Origin: Chitinophagales bacterium
GTDB lineage: Bacteria; Bacteroidota; Bacteroidia; Chitinophagales; Saprospiraceae
Direction of reading: 5' to 3'
DNA length: 64,000 bases
Assembly (NCBI GenBank): GCA_017303475.1
Contig: JAFLBO010000007.1
Span: 107,501 to 171,500, forward strand
The position numbers and the translations under genes were made by a program. The stretch's first letter is position 1. Every line of letters starts with the position of its first letter. Positions 1-8,285 of this stretch are shown here, piece after piece. The notes under the pieces were generated by a model. That model saw only the letters and a list, made by a program, of their open reading frames with translations, was not told where the DNA came from and searched no databases.

Positions 1-132
1 CACCGAAACCCGGAGGATGCGCCTTTTATAGAGGCTTCGGATTACCATATCTTGTTCTCCAACATCCAGTTCCGGTTTCCGACAGTCAGGATCTGGCAGG
101 ATAACGAAGGCAATATTGTTTTTGAGCTCTGA
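1..132 (+). CDS. C-terminal end of an unidentified protein (5' truncated by window edge)
   Basis: The first 43 codons are open in frame 1 and end with TGA at 130-132. The visible tail ends in IWQDNEGNIVFEL. Nothing in it identifies a family. The stop lies immediately beside the stop of the oppositely oriented LOG-family gene, so the two genes converge with no spacer. The call rests on the open frame and the lack of any other gene here. Confidence 0.5.
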   Translation, partial: HRNPEDAPFIEASDYHILFSNIQFRFPTVRIWQDNEGNIVFEL

Positions 133-891
133 TCAGGCGCGTTCAAAAAGCCACCATTGAGGCAGGTAACTTTTGCGCTTTTTAACGGTGTAATGGTTGG
201 AAATATACTGCCTTATGTGGGCGATAGCTTCCTGAGGATCGTCGGTAAATAGCACCAGGTCCATATCTTCAGGTGAAATGGTGCCTTCATCCGCCATGAA
301 TTTCAGGTATTCCTGCAGAGGCCGATAGTAATCCATGCCCATGATTACGATGGGAAAATTGTTGATTTTTCGGGTTTGTACCAGGGTAAGCGTTTCAAAA
401 AACTCATCCATGGTGCCAAATCCGCCGGGCAGGATGATAAATGCATAAGAGTATTTCACCAGCAACACCTTCCGCACAAAAAAATAGCGGATGGTAACGA
501 ACTTGTCCAGCCAGGGGTTTTCGGCTTGTTCGTGGGGCAATACGATGTTGCAGCCCACCGACAAGCCACCGCCTTCCCTGGCGCCGCGGTTTGCGGCTTC
601 CATGATGCCCGGACCGCCCCCGGTCATGACGGTTAATCCCAGATCAGTGGCGATAAGTTTGCCCATGGTTTGCGCCTCCTCATAATAGCGGTGTCCGTCT
701 TTGAAGCGTGCGGAACCAAAAACAGTAACGCAGGGGCCAACAAAGTGCAGGGCACGAAAGCCCCGGATAAACTCCCAAAAGACCTTGAATGCAAAGAATA
801 ATTCGAAGTGGCGTTTGCGGGGGCCTTGCAGAAATACAGGTTCCTGGGTATCGATAAGCCGTTTTTTCGGTAAAGGAGGAAGCTTGGTCAT
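133..891 (-). CDS. LOG family protein (TIGR00730 Rossmann-fold nucleotide-monophosphate phosphoribohydrolase)
   Basis: This 252-aa cytosolic protein carries both family signatures: GGGPGIMEAANRGA from residue 91 and PGGFGTMDE at 155-163. Family members release the base from nucleoside 5'-monophosphates; plant and some bacterial members activate cytokinins, but the physiological substrate in most bacteria is unclear. The start is set at MTKLPPL because the open frame continues far upstream only as antisense of obg. The N-terminal 50 residues are aromatic and basic, as in the longer type of the family. It is divergent from obg. A likely promoter on the minus strand has TTTG at 963-960, a 21-nt spacer and TTCCTTTG at 938-931, one mismatch from the -7 consensus. 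Confidence 0.92.
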   Translation of the reverse strand: MTKLPPLPKKRLIDTQEPVFLQGPRKRHFELFFAFKVFWEFIRGFRALHFVGPCVTVFGSARFKDGHRYYEEAQTMGKLIATDLGLTVMTGGGPGIMEAANRGAREGGGLSVGCNIVLPHEQAENPWLDKFVTIRYFFVRKVLLVKYSYAFIILPGGFGTMDEFFETLTLVQTRKINNFPIVIMGMDYYRPLQEYLKFMADEGTISPEDMDLVLFTDDPQEAIAHIRQYISNHYTVKKRKSYLPQWWLFERA

Positions 892-1012
892 ATTTGTTAA
901 ACCACGAGTGTGTGTTGTTCCGAATAAAAGCAAAGGAACGTTGTGTTTGTCATATCGTTCAAAAGAAAGCGGCAAAATGGTGTTTTTCACGTGGCAATCC
1001 GGCCCAAGATCG

Positions 1013-1020
1013 TACCTTTG
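1013..1020 (+). promoter_or_regulatory. Bacteroidota -7 element upstream of obg
   Basis: TACCTTTG matches the Bacteroidota -7 consensus TANNTTTG exactly and lies 24 nt before the obg ATG. No convincing TTTG -33 box is present at the expected spacing, so only the -7 half is claimed. Confidence 0.5.
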
Positions 1021-1044
1021 TCCTCCTTTCGGAAAATTTAGGGC

Positions 1045-2040
1045 ATGGAAAACTTCGTAGACTACGTTAAGATAAAGTTCAAATCTGGTAAAGGCGGCGG
1101 CGGTAGCGTGCACTTTTACCGCGGTCCGGCCATGCCAATGGGCGGACCCGATGGCGGTGATGGCGGCCGGGGCGGGCACGTGATTCTGGAGGCTGAGCCG
1201 CAGGAGTGGACCCTGCTTTCCCTCAAATACACCAAACATATTTCTGCCAAAGATGGTCAAAGTGGTAGTGGTGGACTTAAAACCGGGGCAGAAGGCGACG
1301 ATGTAGTGGTGAAAGTACCACTGGGAACCGTTGTGCGCGATGCAGAAACCGGTGAGTTTCTGATGGAAATTACTGAGGCAGGTGAACGGAAAATCCTGCT
1401 GCCCGGTGGTCGGGGTGGGAAAGGCAATACCTTTTTCAAAACCTCTACACATCAGGCGCCTAAATACTCCCAGCCGGGCGAACCCGGAGAAGAACGCTGG
1501 GTAATCCTTGAGCTCAAAGTATTGGCTGATGTAGGTTTGGTAGGCTTCCCTAATGCCGGAAAAAGCACACTGCTGAGCGCTGTAACCGCTGCCAAGCCCA
1601 AAATTGGCGATTACCCCTTTACTACCCTGACACCTCAATTGGGTATTGTGAAAGTGCGTGAAGGCCAAACTTTTATTATGGCCGATATCCCGGGAATCAT
1701 TGAAGGCGCGCATGAGGGTCGCGGACTCGGGCACCGGTTCCTGCGCCATATCGAACGCAACAGTATTTTGTTGTTCATGGTGCCTGCTGATACGGACCGC
1801 AATATTGAAGCTGAGTTCAACATCCTGCTCAATGAACTGGAAGAATTCAATCCGGAGTTGCTTGACAAACCCCGGGTGCTGGCCGTTTCAAAATGTGACC
1901 TTATTGACGAAGATTTGGAAAAAATGCTGCGTCCCACCCTGCCCAAAGGCATACCCTCCGTTTTTATTTCCAGCGCAACCAATAAAAACCTGCAGGTGCT
2001 AAAGGATATGCTCTGGAAGATATTGAACGAGCAGGGGTAA
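1045..2040 (+). CDS. obg: GTPase Obg (CgtA/ObgE), ribosome assembly GTPase
   Basis: The 331-aa protein has the glycine-rich Obg fold (residues about 1-160, with GKGGGG, GPDGGDGGRGG and GGRGGKGNT) followed by a GTPase domain: G1 GFPNAGKST at 167-175, the switch I region ending in TTL, G3 DIPG at 214-217, and a G4 that reads SKCD at 282-285 instead of the textbook NKxD. Obg binds the large ribosomal subunit late in assembly and links growth to GTP/ppGpp. The variable C-terminal tail of some species is absent. The ATG lies 24 nt after an exact TANNTTTG. Downstream is a long intergenic hairpin rather than a classical terminator. Confidence 0.97.
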   Translation: MENFVDYVKIKFKSGKGGGGSVHFYRGPAMPMGGPDGGDGGRGGHVILEAEPQEWTLLSLKYTKHISAKDGQSGSGGLKTGAEGDDVVVKVPLGTVVRDAETGEFLMEITEAGERKILLPGGRGGKGNTFFKTSTHQAPKYSQPGEPGEERWVILELKVLADVGLVGFPNAGKSTLLSAVTAAKPKIGDYPFTTLTPQLGIVKVREGQTFIMADIPGIIEGAHEGRGLGHRFLRHIERNSILLFMVPADTDRNIEAEFNILLNELEEFNPELLDKPRVLAVSKCDLIDEDLEKMLRPTLPKGIPSVFISSATNKNLQVLKDMLWKILNEQG

Positions 2041-2052
2041 GGGGAATATAGA

Positions 2053-2246
2053 AGGTCATTTTGGAGTCATTTAAGGGTCATTTAGAAGGGCATTTTGGAG
2101 TGATTTAAAAATGATTTATAGATATTTAGGGGTCAATTGTTTGTTGGGAGGCAGTTTGTTTCCAAACCAGCAATCGACCCCTATTTTTTTTATAAATGTC
2201 CCCCCAATGACCTCCAAAATGACTCTCCAATGACCCCTAAATGACC
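2053..2246. repeat. Long imperfect hairpin of GGTCATTT / AAATGACC phrases
   Basis: The left part (2053-2105) repeats GGTCATTTTGGAGTCATT-like phrases; the right part (2194-2246) carries the complementary AATGACCCC phrases. Between them lies an inner stem pairing AGGGGTCAATTG (2128-2139) with CAATCGACCCCT (2171-2182). It fills the gap between obg and the next plus-strand gene. The same phrase family recurs at 31936-32187. Confidence 0.8.
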
Positions 2247-2273
2247 AACAACTAACCCAAAACACAACTACTT

Positions 2274-4409
2274 ATGCCCAACCTGCAATTACCCGTACTG
2301 ACGTTTTTTCTTTTTTGTTCCTGCATATTGAAAGGCCAGGCTAACTGGACTGCCTTGCAAGGTCCGGGCGGGATGGCCGGCCCGACCCCTGAAATGTCGG
2401 CTAATGGAACACTTTTCCGCCTCCGAAAGCTGTTTAATCAGGTAGAGGTGTCGGCTGACATGGGCGACACCTGGGTGAGTCGCAATTTGCCGCTACCCGG
2501 ACAATTTTCTGTGCCCGACTTCGAGATGCAACCTAACGGAGAGGTGTATGCGCATTACGATCAGCAGCTGTTTCATTTTCGGCAAGATATACAGGATTGG
2601 GAGCCCGTAACGGGTTTTGAAGGAAGTTTGGATGCCCTGACGGATCATCAAAACCGATTGTGGAAACTTCTGCAGGATGGCTCATTGTTGTATACGGCCA
2701 ACCTGGGCGGATCGTTTACCCAGGTATTGCCGGATGTGCCTTACAATGCCATGTTGGCGTTGCACAACGATGGCCATAACCTGCTCGTATTGCCGGATGC
2801 TCCGGACGACAAGGTTTTCCATTTTACCGGCAGCGGGCAAAAGCAACAGGTATTTTTTAACGTCAATAATTTTCATGTGGAATGGGTGAAATACAACCCT
2901 TATTCCAATGCTGTTTACCTGTTTTCCAATGATGGTCCTAATGCCCTGAAACGGTCCCTGGACGGTGGATTAACCTGGAGCAATCTGACCCTGCCCAATG
3001 CACAACCCACCAATGGAGTGCGCGATGTACAGTTTACCCAAACTGGTGAGGTGTGGCTGGTAGATGGTCTTTCGGTGTTTGTCTCCAATAATGAAGGTGA
3101 TTCCTGGATGCCCCTGAACAGCCTTTCTGTGGCAGGAGAAATGCGTATTTCAGCCGATGGTCAAAAGGTATTTTCACGGGTAGCGGAATGTGGGCAGCAG
3201 GTTTTTTATACCAGCCTGAATCACGGCGCCAACTGGACGGATAAATCGGATGTATTTAACGAGCCAACGGTTTATCGCATCCTGAAGGGCAACAATCAAA
3301 GGCTGTATGCAGAATCTTGCAGGCGCAACGGGGTAGACTATTCCACGGATGAGGGGTTGAATTGGCAACAGGTGTTGATTCCAGTGGCAAACGGAACTTT
3401 TTCTCCACAAACAATATGCAAGACGCCGGGAGGCGTATTGCTGGCGCCAGGCAATAATGTGATCTATAAATCAGTGGATAGTGGAAATTCCTGGCAAACC
3501 ATTGGGTTTAATCCATTTCCCATAGCGCCGTATCACCGTATTATTTCAGGCGCTGATGGTACCTTGTATGTTTTGACAAATGCTGACGGGGGCTTTTATT
3601 CCACGGATTTGGGCAATAGTTGGCAGCAGATGCAGGTGCCTCCGGATTTCATCAACATTTTTTTTAACGGGTATCATTTTCATCCCAACGGGCACCTGTA
3701 TCGTGGAACGCAGTTTTCAATTTATCGTTTTATGCCGGAATTTGACCTGTTTATGGAGGTTGATTTACCGCCGGGCAGTTTTTCCTATGCTTTTACGGTT
3801 ACCTCCACGGGGCGTTTGATCGTTATTATGGTTACCGTGGATGCGTTTATTTTGCAAAAAATGTATGTTTCGGATGATGAGGGCGAAACCTTTCAGGAAG
3901 TGGGGAATCCGCCGGCATTTATTAATGGAACGGCTTTTATGATGAGCGGATCGGGCGTGGTGCTCCTGAAGATTGACCAGCAGTATTACAGAAGTTTGGA
4001 TGATGGACTTACCTGGACGCCTTTTTTCACGGATACTGACTTGCCAGCTTCTCCGGAGTGCTTTTATTTTTCTGCCGACAACTATCTCTATGCCGGGCTG
4101 GTGGGTGAAACAGTTCATCGGACGGCAGAAAAAGTGGTTTCAGTGAAAGAAACTGAAAAATTGGCAACCTGGAAGGTGTTTCCTAATCCTGCAGATGGGG
4201 TTTTACAGGTGGAAATTCCGGCGCAAGGCATGTCGCAATACCATATTTACGATGCGTTGGGCAGGCAGGTGCAATATCAGGGTGGGTTATCGGGTAAAAG
4301 TGGGTTACAGTTAATAGAAATTGACCGGCTGGAGCGCGGAGTTTACCTTTTGGAGTGCCTTGATGAAAAGGGCGGAACTGTATCCCGGAGTACTTTTATC
4401 AAACAATAA
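2274..4409 (+). CDS. T9SS-exported Asp-box (BNR/sialidase-like) propeller protein
   Basis: This 711-aa secreted protein starts with a signal peptide (hydrophobic residues 7-22 ending at GQA). It contains at least seven Asp-box-like motifs of the form S-x-D-x-G-x-x-W: SLDGGLTW near 228, NNEGDSW near 272, STDEGLNW near 356, SVDSGNSW near 400, STDLGNSW near 442, SDDEGETF near 532 and SLDDGLTW near 574. This points to one or two beta-propellers. The last 80 residues form a T9SS type A sorting domain (VFPNPADG, then a YDALGR turn and ERGVYLLE), so the protein should cross the outer membrane by the Por system and be attached to the surface or released. Asp boxes are structural, so no enzyme activity can be assigned. 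Confidence 0.88.
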   Translation: MPNLQLPVLTFFLFCSCILKGQANWTALQGPGGMAGPTPEMSANGTLFRLRKLFNQVEVSADMGDTWVSRNLPLPGQFSVPDFEMQPNGEVYAHYDQQLFHFRQDIQDWEPVTGFEGSLDALTDHQNRLWKLLQDGSLLYTANLGGSFTQVLPDVPYNAMLALHNDGHNLLVLPDAPDDKVFHFTGSGQKQQVFFNVNNFHVEWVKYNPYSNAVYLFSNDGPNALKRSLDGGLTWSNLTLPNAQPTNGVRDVQFTQTGEVWLVDGLSVFVSNNEGDSWMPLNSLSVAGEMRISADGQKVFSRVAECGQQVFYTSLNHGANWTDKSDVFNEPTVYRILKGNNQRLYAESCRRNGVDYSTDEGLNWQQVLIPVANGTFSPQTICKTPGGVLLAPGNNVIYKSVDSGNSWQTIGFNPFPIAPYHRIISGADGTLYVLTNADGGFYSTDLGNSWQQMQVPPDFINIFFNGYHFHPNGHLYRGTQFSIYRFMPEFDLFMEVDLPPGSFSYAFTVTSTGRLIVIMVTVDAFILQKMYVSDDEGETFQEVGNPPAFINGTAFMMSGSGVVLLKIDQQYYRSLDDGLTWTPFFTDTDLPASPECFYFSADNYLYAGLVGETVHRTAEKVVSVKETEKLATWKVFPNPADGVLQVEIPAQGMSQYHIYDALGRQVQYQGGLSGKSGLQLIEIDRLERGVYLLECLDEKGGTVSRSTFIKQ

Positions 4410-4620
4410 CGATGCGTTTTCTTTGTTGCTGATCAATAGACTTTGATGCGTTAAGATCAGGTAACGTTATCATAGTATAACCGATTCAGCGGCTAATTAT
4501 TACCACAAAGCAAATGGTCAAATATTAAAGGTAAATAGCATAAAGTCTTAAGACTGCTTTAGTACACCACGTCCTGCTTGAGGTATTCGCACAAAAAATA
4601 AAAGTTTTAAAAAAAATGAA

Positions 4621-4644
4621 TTTAAAACAACAAATTGTTTTAAA
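4621..4644 (+). promoter_or_regulatory. Perfect 10-bp inverted repeat (operator candidate) abutting a -7 element
   Basis: TTTAAAACAA (4621-4630) is followed by a 4-nt spacer and its exact complement TTGTTTTAAA (4635-4644). The exact -7 element TATCTTTG follows at 4652-4659, and the VOC gene starts at 4705. The repeat sits where the -33 region would be, a normal place for a repressor or activator. The regulator is unknown. Confidence 0.55.
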
Positions 4645-4704
4645 ACGTCTTTATCTTTGCCCTCCGCTTTGGAAACAACATTCACATCTAAATACCATTA
4701 AGCT

Positions 4705-5145
4705 ATGGCAAGAGTAAGCACCTACCTCAACTTCCCCAACAACACCGAACAAGCTTTTCAATTTTATCAATCCGTATTTGGCGGCGAATTCCAGGGCGGA
4801 ATCAGCAGATTTGGCGATGTTCCACCACAAGAAGGCGCTCCGGCGCTTTCAGAAGCGGATAAAAACCTGGTGATGCACGTAGCGCTTCCCATTCTGGGCG
4901 GGGTACACGTTTTGATGGGCACCGATGCACCTGAGTCTATGGGCTTTAAAGTCAATCAGGGCAACAATGTTTACATCAATCTTGAGCCCGACACCCGTGC
5001 GGAAACCCTGCGCCTTTTCAAAGCCCTTTCCGATGGCGGCAAAGTAGAAATGGAACTTCAGGATATGTTCTGGGGCGCCTACTACGGCTCCTGCACCGAT
5101 CGCTTCGGTGTGCAGTGGATGTTCAACTGTGAGGAGAAAGTGTAG
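4705..5145 (+). CDS. VOC superfamily protein, PhnB/glyoxalase-like
   Basis: The 146-aa protein begins with the PhnB-like signature YLNFPNNTEQAFQFYQSVFGG and has two beta-alpha-beta-beta-beta halves typical of the vicinal oxygen chelate fold. The second half (AETLRLFKALSDGGKVEM, then FWGAYYGSCTDRFGVQWMFN) matches PhnB-like members, which include glyoxalases, resistance proteins and many of unknown substrate. The length is usual for the family. It has its own leader of nearly 300 nt with an inverted repeat next to a -7 box, suggesting regulated expression. The substrate is not predictable. Confidence 0.85.
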   Translation: MARVSTYLNFPNNTEQAFQFYQSVFGGEFQGGISRFGDVPPQEGAPALSEADKNLVMHVALPILGGVHVLMGTDAPESMGFKVNQGNNVYINLEPDTRAETLRLFKALSDGGKVEMELQDMFWGAYYGSCTDRFGVQWMFNCEEKV

Positions 5146-5154
5146 GAGGGATAC

Positions 5155-5239
5155 TGGACTTTAGACTGCCGGACGTTGGACTGTACTTTCCAAACAAGTC
5201 CAATATCCAGCAGTCTAAAGTCTAGCAGTCTAAAGTCCA
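5155..5239. repeat. Convergent-gene hairpin of GGACTTTAGACTGC / GCAGTCTAAAGTCC phrases
   Basis: The left arm (5155-5184) contains TGGACTTTAGACTGC and CGGACGTTGGACTG. The right arm (5197-5239) holds two copies of CAGTCTAAAGTC. It sits between the convergent VOC gene and mnmA. The mnmA stop codon TAG is part of the phrase ACTTTAGACT, so the gene ends inside the right arm. The family recurs at 39004-39087. It probably acts as a bidirectional terminator. Confidence 0.75.
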
Positions 5240-6342
5240 AAATCCATCATGGATCCGTAGATAATCCCGCCGCCAACCACATCATCACCTTCATAAAAAA
5301 CGGCACTTTGGCCGGGGGCAATGCCTTTTACGTTGGCGTGGAATTGCACCTCCACATCATTGCCTACGCTGTGGAGTGTGCTGAAAGTACCACCGTCGCG
5401 GTAGCGGACTTTGGTAACGGCTTCCAGACCAGATTCAGGTATCTGGCCATATTTCATGAGGTTGACTTTGCCCACCATCATGGAGTTGCGGATGAGTTCT
5501 TCTTCTCTTCCCAGCACTACGGTATTGGTTTCCGGACGGATTTCTGTTACGAACATGGGTTCGCCGAGGGCAATGCCCAAACCTTTACGCTGACCGATGG
5601 TGTAAAACGGATATCCTTCGTGTTTGCCCAGTACTTTACCACTGGCATCCACAAAATTTCCTCCGGCCACTTTCTCATCCAGGCCATCAATTCGGCGGCG
5701 CAAAAAGCCCCGGTAATCATTGTCGGGCACGAAACAGATTTCGTAGCTCTCGGCCTTTTTACTCAGGTCGTCCCAGCCACGTTCTGCAGCCATCTGGCGC
5801 ACTTCAGGTTTGGTGAAAACGCCCAGTGGCATCCGGGTACGGTTCAGGCACTCCTGACTCAGGCCCCAAAGCACATAACTTTGGTCCTTCTGCTGGTCTT
5901 TGGCCCGGGTAATGTATTTCCTGCCATCAAGCTCATTGATGATGCCATAATGGCCTGTGGCAATAAAGGCGCAATCCAGCATATCGGCCCGGCGCAGCAA
6001 AGAGTTCCACTTGATGTGGGTATTGCACAACACACAAGGGTTGGGCGTGCGGCCGGCCATGTATTCGTCTACGAAATTATCAATCACATAATCGCCAAAT
6101 TCATCGCGGATATCCACAATGAAATGGTGAAAACCGAGTCTGACGGCCACCTGACGAGCGTCGTTAATACTGTCGAGCGAACAACATCCCGTCTCCTTTT
6201 TGGAACCCCCGCTGGTGGCATAATCCCATGTTTTCATGGTAATACCCACCACTTCCCAACCCTCCTCATGCAGAAGGACCGCGGTCATGGTACTGTCGAT
6301 TCCGCCCGACATAGCGACCAGTGCTTTTCCGTGTTTGCTCAT
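5230..6342 (-). CDS. mnmA: tRNA-specific 2-thiouridylase MnmA
   Basis: The 370-aa enzyme installs the 2-thio group of U34 in tRNAs for Lys, Glu and Gln, using ATP and a persulfide relay. The PP-loop SGGIDS is at 12-17. The nucleophilic cysteine lies in NPCVLC (101-106) and the second catalytic cysteine in SYEICFVPD near 199; the C-terminal beta-barrel ends in IIYGSMMDFGL. The start MSKHGKAL is chosen because it gives the usual spacing to the PP-loop; the longer frame would read through a repeat tract. It lies downstream of fbp on the same strand, 227 nt away, with a repeat-rich leader. Confidence 0.96.
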   Translation of the reverse strand: MSKHGKALVAMSGGIDSTMTAVLLHEEGWEVVGITMKTWDYATSGGSKKETGCCSLDSINDARQVAVRLGFHHFIVDIRDEFGDYVIDNFVDEYMAGRTPNPCVLCNTHIKWNSLLRRADMLDCAFIATGHYGIINELDGRKYITRAKDQQKDQSYVLWGLSQECLNRTRMPLGVFTKPEVRQMAAERGWDDLSKKAESYEICFVPDNDYRGFLRRRIDGLDEKVAGGNFVDASGKVLGKHEGYPFYTIGQRKGLGIALGEPMFVTEIRPETNTVVLGREEELIRNSMMVGKVNLMKYGQIPESGLEAVTKVRYRDGGTFSTLHSVGNDVEVQFHANVKGIAPGQSAVFYEGDDVVGGGIIYGSMMDFGL

Positions 6343-6359
6343 GGTGGGTGGTAAAGTAA

Positions 6360-6471
6360 CGGCGGGTTTAGCCGCCGATGGTTTGATGTGGTTTGATGGG
6401 TTTGAAGAGTTTGATGGGTTTGAAGTGAAAGCCCCCTTGGGGGTTTGGGGCGGGGGTTTGGGGCGGGGGCG
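6360..6471 (-). promoter_or_regulatory. mnmA leader: TCAAACCC tract plus CGGCGG hairpin
   Basis: Read on the minus strand, G/C-rich runs (6471-6432, including the palindrome CCCCCAAGGGGG at 6443-6432) are followed by a tract of ATCAAACCC-like repeats (6425-6378). The 18-nt hairpin CGGCGGCTAAACCCGCCG (6377-6360) comes next, 17 nt before the ATG. The same order, tract then hairpin then start codon, occurs at glgB and at the efflux adaptor gene. Confidence 0.7.
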
Positions 6472-6524
6472 ATAAAACACAATATTCGCCGAAAAGTTGT
6501 AAAAGATCAAATAAAGCGATCCAT

Positions 6525-6562
6525 ACCCCTGGGATGTTAGCCCCAAAACACTGGTAGCACGG
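6525..6562. repeat. Dispersed GTTAGCCCCAAAAC repeat, copy 1
   Basis: The phrase GTTAGCCCCAAAACACTGG followed by TAGCACGG resembles 21584-21622 (GTTAGCCCCAAAACGTTGG then TAGCCCCGG). The two copies are 15 kb apart in different intergenic contexts, so this is a dispersed non-coding repeat, here just downstream of fbp. Confidence 0.6.
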
Positions 6563-6569
6563 TAAAATC

Positions 6570-7643
6570 TTACAATGGCAGGGCGGAATAACGCTCAATG
6601 AAGGCCTTGAGTTCATCTACCATTGCCGGTGAGCCGATGGCGATGGTGCAGCGCTGGTGCAATTCGTGTGGTGTGAGATCCAGGATACGTTTCATGCTGG
6701 TATTGAGGGCTTTTCCGCCTGCTTGTTCAATAAGCATAGCCAGTGGATTGCATTCATACAGCAGGCGAAGTTTACCTTTTGGGTATTTGCGCGTGCTGGG
6801 GTACAGAAAAATACCACCCTGAATCAGAATACGGTGCACATCGCTCACCATACTTCCGATGTAGCGCAGACCATAGTTCTGATCTGAACAGTGGTCGATG
6901 TAGCGACGCATTTCGAGGTCGAACTTGGAATAATAGCCCTGGTTGACGGAGTACGTTTGACTGTTTTCCGGGATACGCATATTTCGGTGACTCAGGCAGA
7001 ATTCGCCGATACTTGGGTCCAGTGTGAAGCCATTTACGCCGCGTCCGGTGGTATACACCAACATGGTGGAGGTGCCATAGAGTACATAGCCGGCAGCGAC
7101 TTGCTTAGTGCCGGCTTGCAAAAAATCTTCCAGGGTTGCCGGGCCATCGGCAGCACTTTTGCGTCGGTAAATGGCAAAAATGGTACCTACCGACATATTT
7201 ACATCAATATTGGAGGATCCATCGAGCGGATCAAACATCACCACATAATGGCTTTGTTTGGAGCCAACCGGAGGCACGTGAATGATGTCGTCGTTTTCCT
7301 CAGAAGCCATGGCGCAGCATTCGCCGGAGTTTTGCAGGCATTCAATGAGGCGGTCGTTGGCGTAAACATCCAGTTTTTGCTGGGTGTCGCCACTCTGATT
7401 TTCAGAGCCATCGGCAACGCCGAGGATATTAACCAGTCCGGCTTTATTCACCTCGCGATTGATGATTTTGGCAGCAACACCGATGTCGCGCAGCAAGCCG
7501 GTTAATTCGCCCGTTGCGTAATCAAAATCTTTTTCGGAACGCAGGATAAACTCATCAAGCGTAACAATGCGGTTGGTTGGAATAGTGCTCAAATCCGAGC
7601 TTTTGATCACAGATTCCTTTACTGTTTTTTTTGTGGTGGCCAT
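6570..7643 (-). CDS. fbp: Fructose-1,6-bisphosphatase, class I
   Basis: The 357-aa gluconeogenic enzyme hydrolyses fructose 1,6-bisphosphate to fructose 6-phosphate. The metal-binding signature FDPLDGSSNID is at 137-147. The ASEEND segment near 113 supplies further metal ligands, and the sugar-phosphate site appears as GGIFLYPSTRKYPKGKLRLLYE in the C-terminal half. Length and order fit the class I family. An exact minus-strand -7 element, TACTTTTG at 7685-7678, lies 34 nt before the start. The expected -33 region falls in a GAGTGAGT repeat. The next gene downstream is mnmA. Confidence 0.96.
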   Translation of the reverse strand: MATTKKTVKESVIKSSDLSTIPTNRIVTLDEFILRSEKDFDYATGELTGLLRDIGVAAKIINREVNKAGLVNILGVADGSENQSGDTQQKLDVYANDRLIECLQNSGECCAMASEENDDIIHVPPVGSKQSHYVVMFDPLDGSSNIDVNMSVGTIFAIYRRKSAADGPATLEDFLQAGTKQVAAGYVLYGTSTMLVYTTGRGVNGFTLDPSIGEFCLSHRNMRIPENSQTYSVNQGYYSKFDLEMRRYIDHCSDQNYGLRYIGSMVSDVHRILIQGGIFLYPSTRKYPKGKLRLLYECNPLAMLIEQAGGKALNTSMKRILDLTPHELHQRCTIAIGSPAMVDELKAFIERYSALPL

Positions 7644-7694
7644 AGGTTGGTTATGATAGAATGGTAAAAAGGCGGGTCAAAAGTAAGACAAATT

Positions 7695-7896
7695 GAGTGA
7701 GTGAGTGAATGAGTGAGTGAGTGAGTTTGGGATTACATGATTGAGGAGGGAGGGGCGCTGAGTTTTAGATACCAGGATATTTAGCCACTTGCTATTCCTG
7801 GCACTACGGAATCAACTAATTTCCTGTAAATTGCGTTGTAATTGTAAATCCAACCCCAACTCAAACACTCAGGCACTCAAATACTCAAACACTCCA
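7695..7896. repeat. GAGTGAGT / CACTCAAA inverted tracts plus dispersed GATTACATGATTGA element
   Basis: A run of GAGTGAGT units (7695-7730) is mirrored by CACTCAAACACTC-like units (about 7860-7896) directly before the next start codon. In between lies GATTACATGATTGAGGAGGG (from 7731), a copy of a dispersed element also found at 18807-18840 and 21540-21570. No gene is visible here. Confidence 0.65.
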
Positions 7897-7901
7897 ATAC
7901 C

Positions 7902-8285
7902 GTGAACCGATTCTTCTTGCTTTTGATTCCGGTAGCTTTTGCGCAATGCAGACCAGCCATTCCGGAAGAGGTACCCTTACCTACCAAAATTTGTGTGCGC
8001 ACCCAGCACCACACTGTGCCTATCCCCAATGCCATTGTTTACCTGAAGTATAATGCGGATTCTTTTCCCGGCTACGATCAAACGCCGTCTTATTTCGATG
8101 CGTCATTCTACACCGGTGCGGATGCACGCGGCTGTATCGAATCTGTGCCGGAAGGCAAGCATTGGCTCGTGGCTTTTGGGTACGACAGCCTGTATTTCCC
8201 GCATTATGTTTATGGAAGTCTGAATACAGAAATTTCGTTGAAATACAAGCCAGAACTGGATACTATCCTCTATATAAGTGAGTGA
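7902..8285 (+). CDS. Small secreted protein or lipoprotein of unknown function
   Basis: This 127-aa protein starts at GTG. It has a short hydrophobic N-terminus (FFLLLIPVAFA) followed by QC at 15-16, so it may be a lipoprotein anchored through Cys16, though the lipobox is not canonical. The body has a beta-rich look (IPNAIVYLKYN, GCIESVPEGKHWLVAFGYDSLYFP), reminiscent of a carboxypeptidase-regulatory-like fold that presents a loop, but I cannot place it in a family. Its leader is a repeat tract, and its TGA stop is formed by the GAGTGAGTG phrase that opens the downstream hairpin. It converges on a TonB receptor gene. Confidence 0.65.
   Translation: MNRFFLLLIPVAFAQCRPAIPEEVPLPTKICVRTQHHTVPIPNAIVYLKYNADSFPGYDQTPSYFDASFYTGADARGCIESVPEGKHWLVAFGYDSLYFPHYVYGSLNTEISLKYKPELDTILYISE

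Noticed and set aside
892..1749. Upstream extension of the LOG-family reading frame to 538 residues
   Set aside because: It is antisense to obg, which has all GTPase motifs; the LOG protein starts naturally at 891.
5176..6354. 392-aa plus-strand open frame
   Set aside because: It is the antisense of mnmA and shows no protein family pattern.
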